From Bacteroidales bacterium (GTDB lineage: Bacteria > Bacteroidota > Bacteroidia > Bacteroidales > B18-G4): DNA of 11,161 bases. Both the position numbers and the translations under genes were made by a program. The notes under the pieces are model-generated. The model did not search any database. It was given only the letters and a program-made list of their open reading frames with translations, and was not told the DNA's origin. Below are positions 1-8,448 of the stretch, in pieces (within the stretch, counting starts at the first letter, position 1; every line of letters begins with the position of its first letter). The DNA is taken from positions 1-11,161 of the forward strand of contig JAGLYE010000031.1 of assembly GCA_023132505.1 (NCBI GenBank), in the 5' to 3' direction.

Positions 1-36
1 TATCGCGATAAGTACATGGAAGCCGTTAAGCCGTAA
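1..36 (+). CDS. Possible C-terminal end of a truncated plus-strand gene
   Basis: The first 12 codons of the window read YRDKYMEAVKP followed by TAA in frame 1. If this is a real gene it runs in from the left edge and converges on nadD, with only 10 bp between the two stop codons. The peptide is charged and plausible as a protein tail, but it is too short to assign to a family. A second plus-strand frame is also open here, so chance is a real alternative. Confidence 0.3.
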   Translation, partial: YRDKYMEAVKP

Positions 37-46
37 GTCCATTCAT

Positions 47-637
47 TTATTTTTCGTAAAAATACATCTCCTTTATGTACTCATATACCCTGGGTGGTAG
101 CATATATCTGATGTCTTTCCTCTTTTTTATTGAATCCCTGATAAAGCTGGCTGAGATCTCGAGCAGGGGTGCATCGAAAAAACTGATATTCGGATGTGTG
201 CGGTACTCACCGGGATCATAATGCGGTCGGTTGTAGATATACAGTGTATAATTGTCGAGCAGGATCTTGTAATTCTTCCATTTATGAAAGCTTGGCAGGA
301 TGTCGGTCCCACCAATTAAAACAAAGTGCCTGTCAGGGTACTTTTCATCAAGATATGCAAGGGTGTCAATGGTATAGGATGGCTGGTGCATCTTGAACTC
401 AATGTTGCAGGAGCGCATCCGGGCATCATCTTCCACTGCAATATTTACCATGGCAAGGCGATGGTAGTCGGCAAGCAGGTTTTTTTTATCCTTGAGCGGG
501 TTTTGTGGCGAAACAACAAACCAGATTTCCTTCAGGTCAGTATATTCCACCATATACTCTGCCAGGATCATATGCCCGGTATGTATGGGATTAAAAGACC
601 CAAAAAACAGGCCGGTCTTATTTTTATTACTCATCAT
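47..637 (-). CDS. nadD: Nicotinate-nucleotide adenylyltransferase (NadD)
   Basis: Adenylates nicotinate mononucleotide with ATP to give deamido-NAD, the penultimate step of NAD synthesis, in the cytoplasm. The 196-residue length is normal for the family. The nucleotidyltransferase signature GSFNPIHTGH lies at residues 13-22, with the ATP-contacting HxGH at 19-22. The second family signature, ISASFIR, lies at 161-167 near the C terminus. The segment VVSPQNPLK at 41-49 is also typical of bacterial NadD. Two ATG codons stand side by side (637-635 and 634-632); the first is used here but the second is equally possible. The start lies inside the last codons of gmk (11-bp overlap), so the gene is probably translationally coupled as the last member of the yicC-gmk-nadD operon. 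Identification is firm from motifs. Confidence 0.95.
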   Translation of the reverse strand: MMSNKNKTGLFFGSFNPIHTGHMILAEYMVEYTDLKEIWFVVSPQNPLKDKKNLLADYHRLAMVNIAVEDDARMRSCNIEFKMHQPSYTIDTLAYLDEKYPDRHFVLIGGTDILPSFHKWKNYKILLDNYTLYIYNRPHYDPGEYRTHPNISFFDAPLLEISASFIRDSIKKRKDIRYMLPPRVYEYIKEMYFYEK

Positions 638-1196
638 TCAAAAAATCTGCAATGGTCTTTTTTACCTCTTCAATGGCTTTATCCAGTTCATCATTTACGA
701 TGATGCTGTCGAATTCATCTGCCTTGTCAATCTCATGGCGGGCTTTCTGAATGCGCTTCAAAATACTTGTTTCATCATCGCTTGAGCGATTTCTCAGGCG
801 TTTCTCCAAAACCTCAAGTGATGGCGGCATCACAAATATGGCAAGTGCTTTATTGCCGAATTGTCTTTTAATATTCAACCCACCGTAAACATCAACGTCG
901 AAGATCACATGATGCTCTTTGGCCCAGATTCGTGTAACTTCAGATTTTAGTGTCCCGTAAAAATGATCGTGGTAAACCTCTTCCCATTCCAGGAAGGCAT
1001 CTTCTTCAATCTTCTTTTTGAAACCTTCCACACCAAGGAAATAATAATCTTTACCATCAAGCTCATTTTTTCTTTTCGGTCTGCTGCAAGCCGAAATGGA
1101 AAATTCCAGGACATGGAAATCCTTTAGTAATGCATGCACGAGGGTGGTCTTGCCGGCACCTGAGGGCGCAGAAAATATGACCAGTTTGCCTTCCAT
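627..1196 (-). CDS. gmk: Guanylate kinase
   Basis: Phosphorylates GMP to GDP with ATP, an essential cytoplasmic step in purine nucleotide supply. At 189 residues it is slightly short for the family but complete. The Walker A P-loop APSGAGKT is at residues 10-17. The GMP-binding region follows as SACSRPKR (35-42) and DGKDYYF (47-53), where many homologues have SATTRxPR. The conserved FLEWEEVY...YGT stretch covers 68-82, and DVDVYGG at 100-106 corresponds to the usual DIDVQGA. R149 and R153, in the lid-region helix, are placed as expected. Its ATG shares one base with the TGA of yicC (TGATG), a classic coupling arrangement, and its end overlaps nadD. Confidence 0.96.
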   Translation of the reverse strand: MEGKLVIFSAPSGAGKTTLVHALLKDFHVLEFSISACSRPKRKNELDGKDYYFLGVEGFKKKIEEDAFLEWEEVYHDHFYGTLKSEVTRIWAKEHHVIFDVDVYGGLNIKRQFGNKALAIFVMPPSLEVLEKRLRNRSSDDETSILKRIQKARHEIDKADEFDSIIVNDELDKAIEEVKKTIADFLNDE

Positions 1197-2071
1197 CAGA
1201 GAATATTGAATAATTGTTCTTTGATCTTTTCCAGTTCATCTTTCATCAGCACTACGATCTTCTGGATGTCGGCATCATTGGCTTTGGAGCCGAGAGTATT
1301 GATCTCACGGCCCATTTCCTGGGATATAAAACCAAGTTTTTTCCCATTAGACCCTTGCTCTGCAATGGTTTCAGCAAAATACCGGCAATGTTTTTTCAAC
1401 CTGATTTTCTCTTCCGTTATGTCCAGCTTTTCAAGGTAATAAACTATCTCCTGCTCGAAGCGGTTCATATCAACTGTCCCTTTCTGCAGGGATTCTTCAA
1501 GTTGTTTTTTCAAACGTTTCCGTATATTTTCAATTCGTTTTTCCTCAAGTGGCAGGACTTTTTCAAGCAGCTTTTCGATTAAGGCAGCGCGAGAGAGCAT
1601 ATCTTTCTCCAGTGCAGTACCTTCTATCTTCCGGAATTCATTCAGCTTATGGATGGCCGCCTTCACAGCTTCCCGTACTTGCAGCCATTCGTCATCCGAA
1701 AGTGAAGCTTGTTCGGCCTTTAATACGTCCGGCATCCTGACAAGTGTATTTATCACCTGATCATTTAATTCAAGGCTTAGATCTTCGGCAAGGGCTTTGA
1801 TCTCTGTAAAGTATTGCCTTGCCAGATTGCGGTTAAACTGGTAAGTGCCAGATTCACCGCTATTGTCAATATTAATGTTGAGTTCTATCTTACCGCGCTC
1901 CAGTTCGTTATTCAGCATCAGCCTGAGATCACCTTCTTTCTCACGATAGAGGGGAGGTAAGCGTAGATTTGCATCAAATTGTTTGCTGTTCAGCGATTTA
2001 ACTTCAATAGAGATACTCCTTTCCGGTAAATCCAGGGTGCTCCTGCCGAATCCGGTCATCGATTTAATCAT
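1196..2071 (-). CDS. yicC: YicC/YloC family endoribonuclease
   Basis: Member of the YicC/YloC family; the E. coli protein is an endoribonuclease implicated in RNA turnover. The 291-residue length is normal. The start MIKSMTGFGR is the near-invariant family N terminus and fixes the start codon. The N-terminal YicC domain spans roughly residues 1-155, including SIEVKSLNSKQFD near 20-32. A charged, probably coiled-coil middle follows. The C-terminal DUF1732 domain ends with the hallmark FISQEMGREINTLGSKAND followed by KDELEKIKEQ. The LDITEEKIRLKKH segment is also family-typical. It is the first gene of the operon with gmk and nadD, and a Bacteroidetes-type promoter candidate lies 18-48 bp upstream. 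The role in this lineage is inferred from homology only. Confidence 0.95.
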   Translation of the reverse strand: MIKSMTGFGRSTLDLPERSISIEVKSLNSKQFDANLRLPPLYREKEGDLRLMLNNELERGKIELNINIDNSGESGTYQFNRNLARQYFTEIKALAEDLSLELNDQVINTLVRMPDVLKAEQASLSDDEWLQVREAVKAAIHKLNEFRKIEGTALEKDMLSRAALIEKLLEKVLPLEEKRIENIRKRLKKQLEESLQKGTVDMNRFEQEIVYYLEKLDITEEKIRLKKHCRYFAETIAEQGSNGKKLGFISQEMGREINTLGSKANDADIQKIVVLMKDELEKIKEQLFNIL

Positions 2072-2088
2072 AAACCTTTTATTTACAG

Positions 2089-2119
2089 CAAAGATAATCA
2101 GGAAATTGCTTTCTCCAAA
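2089..2119 (-). promoter_or_regulatory. Candidate promoter of the yicC-gmk-nadD operon
   Basis: Read on the minus strand, TATCTTTG at 2096-2089 matches all fixed positions of the Bacteroidetes -7 element TAnnTTTG. TTTG at 2119-2116 matches the -33 element, with 19 bp between them. Transcription would begin about a dozen bases before the yicC ATG, giving a very short leader. Both elements and the spacing agree, so this is the best promoter candidate in the window; it has not been tested. Confidence 0.6.
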
Positions 2120-2189
2120 ACAAGTGTGCCACTGTGCAGTATGGAGTTATTTTAAAATTTTGATTAAATTGCGGTTAATACCATTGAAT

Positions 2190-5135
2190 ATGATTAATCA
2201 AAAAATGCACATTTTTTATTTAATCTGTATTTTGTCGATGACACTGATGCTTCGGTTGCCGGTTCATTCACAGGATCCCGTATTCAGCAAATTTTCTGAA
2301 GAGGAAGGATTACCGGGCAATGATGTGTATGATGTTTTGGTTGCCGGTGACGGACTTTTATGGTTTGCCACAGACAATGGCGTTAGCAGGTATAACGGAC
2401 ATGAATTCCTTAATTATAATGTTGCCAATGGATTGCCGGCAAACTCTACACTTAAACTCTATGAAGATGTATTTGGCCGTATATGGTTCCTAGCATATAA
2501 TGGGATGCTCAGTTATTATGACCGGGGGAAATTTGTTTTGTATCCTTACAATGATACCATTGTAAAATATTTCAGTGATAATTATTTTAACATAATATTT
2601 GTCGATTCAACGGGTGGTTTGCTGATGTCGCCCCGTCAGGGTGGCCATGCCTATATTGATAAAGAGGGCAATATACAAACCCAACCAGCATTGGTACCGC
2701 ATAGTGGGGATTCCTGTTATCTTTCTTTTGAAGACAAGGGAGATGACTGCTTTTTAACCATCGTTAGCCAGAAACCAAATTCCTGTAAACGGAATGGCCT
2801 GCTGTTTTTTATTGACAGTACATATTATCTGCTGGTGAAATTTACGCATCGCCAGTTTCAGCGCAATTACCTTGAAACAGGAAGAAATGCATATCTGGTC
2901 AGCTACAGAAATAATATTTATTACATCAAGGATCACAAGATTATAGCCAGTAAATCATTTGAGGATGAGGTACTTTCCATATTTGTGGATGACCAGGATA
3001 AATTATGGGTAAGTGTTAAATACGACCATGGCGTTTACATGTTTGAGGACAACTTGTTTGAAGACCAGGGTATTCATTTTCTGGATGGTTATACGATCAC
3101 CAGCATTACTCAGGATAAGGAGGGAAATTACTGGCTTGGCACTGAAGGCCAGGGTGTGTTCTATTCACCGAGTTTTGATTTTAGCCTTTTTACCCTGCCG
3201 GGTGATGACCGTGACCTGAATGTTATGGCACTTGTCATTTCAAGAGACCGACTCTGGTTTACCAGCAGGGACAAACATTTATATTCAGGCAGTTTATCGC
3301 AAGGTAAGATAAGCAAGATCAGACTGGTTGATATCGGAGAATCATATGACTGGATCAGGAGCATTTGTATTGATTCGGATGGATATTTGTGGCTCCCCTC
3401 AACGAAATATCTGCGTTATGATCCTGCAGGGTTTCCACATCCCCCCGATACGATCTTAAATTCTAACCTCCTCTGCAGTGGTCCTGATGAAACCATCATT
3501 GTTGCCAGCAGGAAGTTGGTAATCTATAAGCATGGCAAATTGCTTAAGATCATAGGACCTGATACAAGCAGAAGGATATATTCAGTATATCAGGAAAAAG
3601 ATCAGGATATCTGGATTGGAACGCTCTATGGACTATTTGTATATAAAAACGGCAAATCATATTTCAAAGGCAGATTATCGCCAATTCTCAAGGAACGGAT
3701 CAGCAGTATTACCAAATTGAAAGATATGATGGTGATCGGTACATCGGCCCATGGCCTGGTTTTTCTATATAACGACAGTGTTACTAATCATCTGACTGAA
3801 GAAAATGGATTGATTGGAAATACGATCAAATCCCTGTATGCACAGAATGATACAACCTTATGGGTAGGTACAAAAGATGGCTTGAACAGGATCGTTTTTA
3901 CACCCGGGTACGATGATTATGCCATCGAAAGCTATGGAATAAACGATGGCTTGCCCTCCAATGAGATCAATAATATAGGCATGCATGATGGCTTTATCTG
4001 GCTGGCTACGGGCAGGGGGCTTGTTTCCTTTGACCCGGTGAACCTCAAGCCACATCTTGTACCGCCCATGATCCAGATCAACAGCGTTCAGATCAATGGC
4101 CGGGATACCTGCCTGTTGGATTATTATTCCCTTGACCATAATCAGAATGACATCAGGATCAGTTTTAGCGGGATCAGTTTTCGGTCGGGTGGAGACATCA
4201 GGTACCGGTACATGCTTTCAAATTTTAATGATAATATCATCATTACAAAAAACCAATGGGCCATTTTTCCTAACCTGCCGCCGGGCGATTATACCTTTTA
4301 TGTTAATGTTGGGAATATCCACGACATATGGAATGATTCCCCGAAAAGCATACAGTTCAGGATCAGTAAACATTATACTCAAACATTATGGTTTATGATC
4401 TTGCTGATCGTATTGTCGTCCGGCATGCTTGTATTAATCTGGGCCTTCTTCCAGAAACAGAAAAAAATAAAAGAAAATGCCAGGAATGAACTGGTAAAAT
4501 TGGAACAAAAGTTATTTCGGCTGCAGATGAACCCGCACTTTGTATTCAATGCTTTGCTTGCTATACAAGGTTTTATGTATATGAACAAACCAAAGGAAGC
4601 CGGCCGTTACCTGACCGCTTTTGCCAAACTGATCAGGCATACGCTTTACGGTTCTACTGATGAATATATTCCCCTCGATAGAGAAATTGAAGCGCTGCAG
4701 TATTACATTGAATTACAACGCTTGCGATTTAATGAAAAATTTGAATTTATCATCGATATTGACGATGAGCTTATGCCGGAATCCATGCAGATCCCACCCT
4801 TGCTGATCCAGCCCTTCCTGGAAAATGCCATAGAACATGGGTTGCAGCATAAAGAAGAACAAGGGAAATTGAAGCTTGGCATAGCTATGCAAAACGATTA
4901 TCTGATGGTGGAGGTAGAGGATAATGGCATTGGAAGGGAAAAGGCATTAGAATTGCAAAAAATGAAAGGGAAACTTCACAAATCCATGGGATTGGAAATT
5001 ATCAGGAAAAGAATAGAATCCTTGAATAAGATCGTGATAAGGAAAATCCGGATGGAGATCATTGATCTTCATGACAGCAATGGAGCAGCCTCGGGCACAC
5101 TTGTTAAAATATGCATACCGTATAAAAACATTTAA
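2190..5135 (+). CDS. Sensor histidine kinase: periplasmic beta-propeller, Y_Y_Y domain, LytS-type kinase core
   Basis: Inner-membrane sensor kinase of 981 residues. A signal peptide or N-terminal anchor covers 1-28 (YLICILSMTLMLRLPVHSQ). Residues 35-615 form a Reg_prop-type beta-propeller, seen as recurring GLPxN...LWxxTxxG blades at 40-65, 81-105, 262-283, 303-325, 463-485, 540-566 and 587-612. A Y_Y_Y-like immunoglobulin-fold domain spans about 650-724. One membrane helix is at 733-754, then a charged helix at 756-780. The kinase core starts at LQMNPHFVFN with phosphoacceptor H783. The N box QPFLENAIEHG contains N879, and the G box DNGIG is at 911-915. It has no receiver or AraC output domain, so it is not a one-protein hybrid system and should signal to the LytTR regulator next door. 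The reading frame is open upstream to 1983; 2190 or 2205 is chosen because the signal peptide begins there. The ligand is unknown. Confidence 0.93.
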   Translation: MINQKMHIFYLICILSMTLMLRLPVHSQDPVFSKFSEEEGLPGNDVYDVLVAGDGLLWFATDNGVSRYNGHEFLNYNVANGLPANSTLKLYEDVFGRIWFLAYNGMLSYYDRGKFVLYPYNDTIVKYFSDNYFNIIFVDSTGGLLMSPRQGGHAYIDKEGNIQTQPALVPHSGDSCYLSFEDKGDDCFLTIVSQKPNSCKRNGLLFFIDSTYYLLVKFTHRQFQRNYLETGRNAYLVSYRNNIYYIKDHKIIASKSFEDEVLSIFVDDQDKLWVSVKYDHGVYMFEDNLFEDQGIHFLDGYTITSITQDKEGNYWLGTEGQGVFYSPSFDFSLFTLPGDDRDLNVMALVISRDRLWFTSRDKHLYSGSLSQGKISKIRLVDIGESYDWIRSICIDSDGYLWLPSTKYLRYDPAGFPHPPDTILNSNLLCSGPDETIIVASRKLVIYKHGKLLKIIGPDTSRRIYSVYQEKDQDIWIGTLYGLFVYKNGKSYFKGRLSPILKERISSITKLKDMMVIGTSAHGLVFLYNDSVTNHLTEENGLIGNTIKSLYAQNDTTLWVGTKDGLNRIVFTPGYDDYAIESYGINDGLPSNEINNIGMHDGFIWLATGRGLVSFDPVNLKPHLVPPMIQINSVQINGRDTCLLDYYSLDHNQNDIRISFSGISFRSGGDIRYRYMLSNFNDNIIITKNQWAIFPNLPPGDYTFYVNVGNIHDIWNDSPKSIQFRISKHYTQTLWFMILLIVLSSGMLVLIWAFFQKQKKIKENARNELVKLEQKLFRLQMNPHFVFNALLAIQGFMYMNKPKEAGRYLTAFAKLIRHTLYGSTDEYIPLDREIEALQYYIELQRLRFNEKFEFIIDIDDELMPESMQIPPLLIQPFLENAIEHGLQHKEEQGKLKLGIAMQNDYLMVEVEDNGIGREKALELQKMKGKLHKSMGLEIIRKRIESLNKIVIRKIRMEIIDLHDSNGAASGTLVKICIPYKNI

Positions 5136-5268
5136 GCCTTCTTCCTGCGGTATGAGGATAGACCGGGAACAAAGCGAAGTATCCGTTTTTTCTGCTATGA
5201 TAATTTGCTGAGATTGTGTATTTTTACTGCAAGCCTGCTTAATAAACGATACCAAAGAGAGAATTTAC

Positions 5269-6018
5269 ATGATAAAGACAATTGTTATTGATGATGAGGT
5301 TAAAGCCCGCGAAACTATTCTTAACATGCTGGAGACATATTGTAGGGATGTGGAAGTGATAGGTACTGCAGGCAGTGTTGAGGAGGGGGTGAAAGTACTC
5401 GGTGACCATAGCCCTGATCTGGTCTTGCTTGATATAAAGATGGCTGATGGTACCGGCTTTGACCTTCTGCGCAAGCTGGGCAAAATTGATTTTCTGGTTA
5501 TCTTCATTACTGCCTTCGAAGAATTTGCCATCAGGGCAATTAAATTCAGTGCAATTGACTATATCCTGAAACCCCTTGATCCGGACGAATTGATGAATGC
5601 GGTTCAAAAAGCGCAAGATGTCATACATAAGGAGAATATGTCGGTAAAGCTTGAGGCACTTTATGAAAACCTCGATATGCTTAATACCAGCACCAAAAAG
5701 ATCGTATTGAAAACCAGTAACAGTGTACATATCGTCAACCTGAAAGATATTGTTCGTTGTGAGTCGGAAAAAAACTACACCCACTTTTTTACTGTAGAAA
5801 ACGAAAAGATCACCGTTTCCAAAACCCTGAAAGAATATAATGAGTTGCTGAATGATTATAAGTTTTACAGAGTACATCAGTCGCATCTGATCAACCTGGC
5901 TCATATAAAACGTTATGAAAAGCAAAAAGGAGGTTTCCTGATCATGGATGATAATTCTTCTGTTCCTGTGTCCTTCAGGAAGAAAGAAGACCTCATGAAG
6001 CTATTTAAAAGTTTATAA
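5269..6018 (+). CDS. LytTR-family response regulator
   Basis: DNA-binding response regulator of 249 residues, cytoplasmic. The receiver domain covers about 1-120: acidic pair D8/D9, phosphoacceptor D55 in LVLLDIKM, the switch threonine T81 in FITAF, and K101 in ILKPLD. A linker leads to a LytTR DNA-binding domain at about 143-247, with the characteristic DIVRCESEKNYTHFF and YRVHQSHLINLAHI segments. LytTR regulators pair with LytS-type kinases, and that kinase type lies 133 bp upstream, so the two are almost certainly partners. The gap could hold a separate promoter: TATTTTTA at 5219-5226 is one base off the -7 consensus with TATG 19 bp upstream, which is weak. An A/G-rich AAAGAGAG precedes the start. 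Target genes are not visible; autoregulation or control of the following phospholipase D gene is possible. Confidence 0.95.
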   Translation: MIKTIVIDDEVKARETILNMLETYCRDVEVIGTAGSVEEGVKVLGDHSPDLVLLDIKMADGTGFDLLRKLGKIDFLVIFITAFEEFAIRAIKFSAIDYILKPLDPDELMNAVQKAQDVIHKENMSVKLEALYENLDMLNTSTKKIVLKTSNSVHIVNLKDIVRCESEKNYTHFFTVENEKITVSKTLKEYNELLNDYKFYRVHQSHLINLAHIKRYEKQKGGFLIMDDNSSVPVSFRKKEDLMKLFKSL

Positions 6019-6033
6019 ATATAATACCGCAGC

Positions 6034-7122
6034 ATGACGCAAGCAGGTAATATGCATTTGGATGATCCGCAATTTTATGATGATCCGTGGCAGTATTACA
6101 ATGAGATGCTTAAAGATATTTCCGGCGCCAGGGAAAGCATTTGTATTGAAACCTATAAATTTGGAGGAGGTAATATTGGGGAGCGTTTTCGTGATGTACT
6201 TACTCGAAAGGCTAAGGAAGGTATACAAATTAATATATTGATTGATTCCTGGGGTACACAGGTTTCCCGCCCTTTCTTCAAGAAGCTCGAAGCCAATGGG
6301 GGAGAAGTCCGCTTTTTCATGAAGATAAGGTTCTTCTGGGATTTTTTTACGAAGAATCATCGGCGGAACCATCGGAAATTGCTTTTGATAGATGATCATA
6401 TCTCCTATATTGGTTCAGCCAACATTGCGGGGCACTCACTGAACTGGTGTGAATCTGTGCTGCGCCTGAATGATACGGACCTGAACAAGCAGTTCCAGAG
6501 GATATTCGACCAGGATTTTAAAATGTATAAGAGTTACACCTTTAAAAAACCCGCCTTGACACGGCTTATCCGGAGCGGTGAGTATGAGATCCTTCGGGAT
6601 GTACCTTCTATAACACGGCAGAAAATTAAAAAACGCTACGAAGACCTGATAAAAGGTGCGCGTCAACGCATTGTGATCGAGACCCCGTATTTCCTGCCGG
6701 GCTTTTTACTGCGAAAGGCCATGGCAGATGCCGTGAAAAGAGGAGTGGATGTAACGGTTATTATCCCCATGAACTCCGACGTTCACATGATTGATATGGT
6801 AAGGGGCAGATACCTGGGGATGTTATATAAAAATGGTGTTAACTTCCGGCTTTACTTACCGCATAACCTGCATGCTAAATTACTTATGGTCGATAACGAA
6901 ACTTTCTCTGTCGGCTCAGCTAACTTTGATTACCGCAGTTTCAGGTACCTGCATGAGATCGTATTGATCGGCAAGGATGAACGTATAGTACATCAGCTTC
7001 GTGACCATATCAATAACTGCCTGCAGAATAGCACTCCTTTTGATTATGAAGAATGGTTGAAAAGACCCTTCGCCCAGCGCTTTTTCGAATGGATATATTT
7101 ACCATTCAGGCACCTTTTGTAA
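6034..7122 (+). CDS. Cardiolipin synthase-like phospholipase D family protein
   Basis: Member of the phospholipase D superfamily, 362 residues, with two HKD motifs. The first is H113-x-K115-x4-D120, followed by IGSANIAG; the second is H280-x-K282-x4-D287, followed by VGSANFDYRS. The arrangement and the ETPYFLPG segment (216-223) match bacterial cardiolipin synthases, which join phospholipid molecules by phosphatidyl transfer. The two N-terminal membrane helices of long ClsA-type enzymes are missing; the protein starts almost at the catalytic domain, as in the shorter ClsB/ClsC-like forms. Both catalytic motifs are intact, so it should be active. The start at 6034 lies 15 bp after the regulator stop, so co-transcription is likely; an internal ATG at 6052 is an alternative start. 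Whether the product is cardiolipin or another phosphatidyl derivative cannot be told from sequence. Confidence 0.88.
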   Translation: MTQAGNMHLDDPQFYDDPWQYYNEMLKDISGARESICIETYKFGGGNIGERFRDVLTRKAKEGIQINILIDSWGTQVSRPFFKKLEANGGEVRFFMKIRFFWDFFTKNHRRNHRKLLLIDDHISYIGSANIAGHSLNWCESVLRLNDTDLNKQFQRIFDQDFKMYKSYTFKKPALTRLIRSGEYEILRDVPSITRQKIKKRYEDLIKGARQRIVIETPYFLPGFLLRKAMADAVKRGVDVTVIIPMNSDVHMIDMVRGRYLGMLYKNGVNFRLYLPHNLHAKLLMVDNETFSVGSANFDYRSFRYLHEIVLIGKDERIVHQLRDHINNCLQNSTPFDYEEWLKRPFAQRFFEWIYLPFRHLL

Positions 7123-7148
7123 GACTTCTGCTTTTTATGGCTTTTCAT

Positions 7149-7180
7149 TATGAACGATGCAGTAAATATCTATACATTTG
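7149..7180 (+). promoter_or_regulatory. Candidate promoter of rocD
   Basis: TACATTTG at 7173-7180 matches all fixed positions of the Bacteroidetes -7 element TAnnTTTG. TATG at 7149-7152 is a three-of-four match to the -33 TTTG, with a 20-bp spacer. The predicted start of transcription lies about 25 bp before the rocD ATG, in an A/T-rich leader. This suggests rocD is transcribed independently of the upstream phospholipase D gene, although read-through is not excluded since no terminator is visible between them. Confidence 0.5.
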
Positions 7181-7210
7181 TGAAAAAATAAATTAAAATT
7201 TCCTTACGAT

Positions 7211-8443
7211 ATGAACTTGAATAAAACAGCCGTACTGAGTCCGGCAGAAGCCATTGCACTGGAAAATAAGTACGGAGCACATAATTATCACCCTCTACCG
7301 GTAGTATTGTCACGGGGGGAAGGCGTCTATGTCTGGGATGTGGAAGGAAAGAAATATTTTGATTTTTTATCTGCTTATTCAGCAGTGAACCAGGGGCATT
7401 GTCATCCCAAAATCGTCGATGCACTTGCTGAACAAGCTAAAACACTTACTCTTACCTCCAGGGCATTCTATAATGATACTCTGGGTATTTACGAGAAATA
7501 TATTTCAGAGTATTTTGGCTATGATAAGGTGCTGCCCATGAATACCGGTGCCGAAGGAGATGAAACAGCACTGAAGCTGGCCCGGAAATGGGGATATGAC
7601 AAAAAAGGTATTCCAGAGAATGAAGCAAAGATCATCGTATGCGAAAATAACTTTCACGGAAGGACGATAACGGTGATCTCCATGTCGACCGACCCGGATG
7701 CCCGTGGTGGATTTGGACCTTATACACCTGGATTTATTACAGTACCTTATAATGACCTTGATGCATTGGAAAAGGAGTTGCAGGATCCTAATGTTGCCGG
7801 ATTTCTGGTGGAACCTATTCAGGGTGAAGCAGGTGTGTATGTGCCGGATGATGGATACCTGGCCAGGTCATATGATCTTTGTAAAAAGCACAATGTCCTT
7901 TTCATTGCCGATGAAGTACAGACAGGCATTGCCCGTACCGGGAAATTACTTGCCTGCGACCATGAAAATGTAAGACCTGACATCCTGATCCTGGGCAAAG
8001 CCCTGTCGGGGGGTGTTTATCCTGTCTCTGCAGTCCTGGCCGATGATGATATCATGTTATGTATCCAACCCGGACAGCATGGTTCTACATTTGGAGGTAA
8101 CCCTGTTGCGGCTAAAGTAGCCATAGCAGCGCTTGAAGTTGTGAAGGATGAAAAGCTGGCTGAAAATGCAGCATACCTCGGTGAGATTTTCAGATCGGAA
8201 CTGAGCAAGATCAAATCAGAGATGATAATGATTGTGAGGGGCAAGGGCTTGCTGAATGCCATTGTGATCAAACCGAAAGATGGAAAATCAGCCTGGGACG
8301 TATGTGTAAAGATGAAAGATAATGGTGTGCTGGCCAAGCCAACTCACGACCACATCATACGTTTTGCTCCGCCCCTGGTCATAAACGAAACACAATTGCA
8401 TGAAGCCTTTGAGCTGATCAAAGAATCTATTCTTTCTTTTTAA
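7211..8443 (+). CDS. rocD: Ornithine aminotransferase
   Basis: PLP-dependent class III aminotransferase that moves the delta-amino group of ornithine to 2-oxoglutarate, giving glutamate-5-semialdehyde; it links arginine/ornithine with proline metabolism in the cytoplasm. At 410 residues it is full length. The PLP lysine is K263 in LGKALSGG, with D234 and Q237 in ADEVQTG and GSTFGGNP at 291-298. Using the numbering of human OAT as recalled (K292), a constant offset of 29 places Y26, Y56, R151 and E206 at the human ornithine-contacting Y55, Y85, R180 and E235. This favours ornithine over acetylornithine or GABA as substrate. The stretch [11 protein letters not shown] and the terminal ILSF are also OAT hallmarks. 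EGDETALKL at 115-123 differs slightly from the usual EAVETA/EAGETA. It stands alone behind its own promoter candidate and converges with the TonB receptor gene. Confidence 0.95.
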   Translation: MNLNKTAVLSPAEAIALENKYGAHNYHPLPVVLSRGEGVYVWDVEGKKYFDFLSAYSAVNQGHCHPKIVDALAEQAKTLTLTSRAFYNDTLGIYEKYISEYFGYDKVLPMNTGAEGDETALKLARKWGYDKKGIPENEAKIIVCENNFHGRTITVISMSTDPDARGGFGPYTPGFITVPYNDLDALEKELQDPNVAGFLVEPIQGEAGVYVPDDGYLARSYDLCKKHNVLFIADEVQTGIARTGKLLACDHENVRPDILILGKALSGGVYPVSAVLADDDIMLCIQPGQHGSTFGGNPVAAKVAIAALEVVKDEKLAENAAYLGEIFRSELSKIKSEMIMIVRGKGLLNAIVIKPKDGKSAWDVCVKMKDNGVLAKPTHDHIIRFAPPLVINETQLHEAFELIKESILSF

Positions 8444-8448
8444 TAAGA

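Noticed and set aside
326..703. A 125-codon plus-strand open frame opposite nadD and gmk
   Set aside because: It spans the junction of two well-supported minus-strand genes and encodes no recognisable domain.
2159..2186. TTTG (2159-2162) and TACCATTG (2179-2186) as a promoter for the sensor kinase
   Set aside because: The spacer is only 16 bp and the -7 element has a mismatch; transcription would start after the 2190 ATG. It would fit only if translation starts at 2205, so it is not annotated.
1983..2189. N-terminal extension of the kinase frame from 1983
   Set aside because: It would overlap the conserved N-terminal coding region of yicC on the other strand, and the signal peptide only begins after 2190, so the upstream open frame is chance.
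4156..4181. Direct repeat GGATCAGTTTT with a 15-bp period
   Set aside because: It lies within the kinase coding region and encodes the similar peptides RISFSG and GISFRS of a beta-strand region, so it is explained by protein sequence.
5156..5191. Stem GGATA/TATCC with a 19-base loop followed by GTTTTTT after the kinase gene, as an intrinsic terminator
   Set aside because: The stem is only 5 bp, A/T-containing and has a long loop, so it is too weak to annotate as a terminator; it is mentioned only as a point to test.
5239..5925. A 228-codon open frame on the minus strand opposite the response regulator
   Set aside because: The plus-strand frame encodes complete receiver and LytTR domains with all key residues; the antisense product has no recognisable domain and is a shadow frame.
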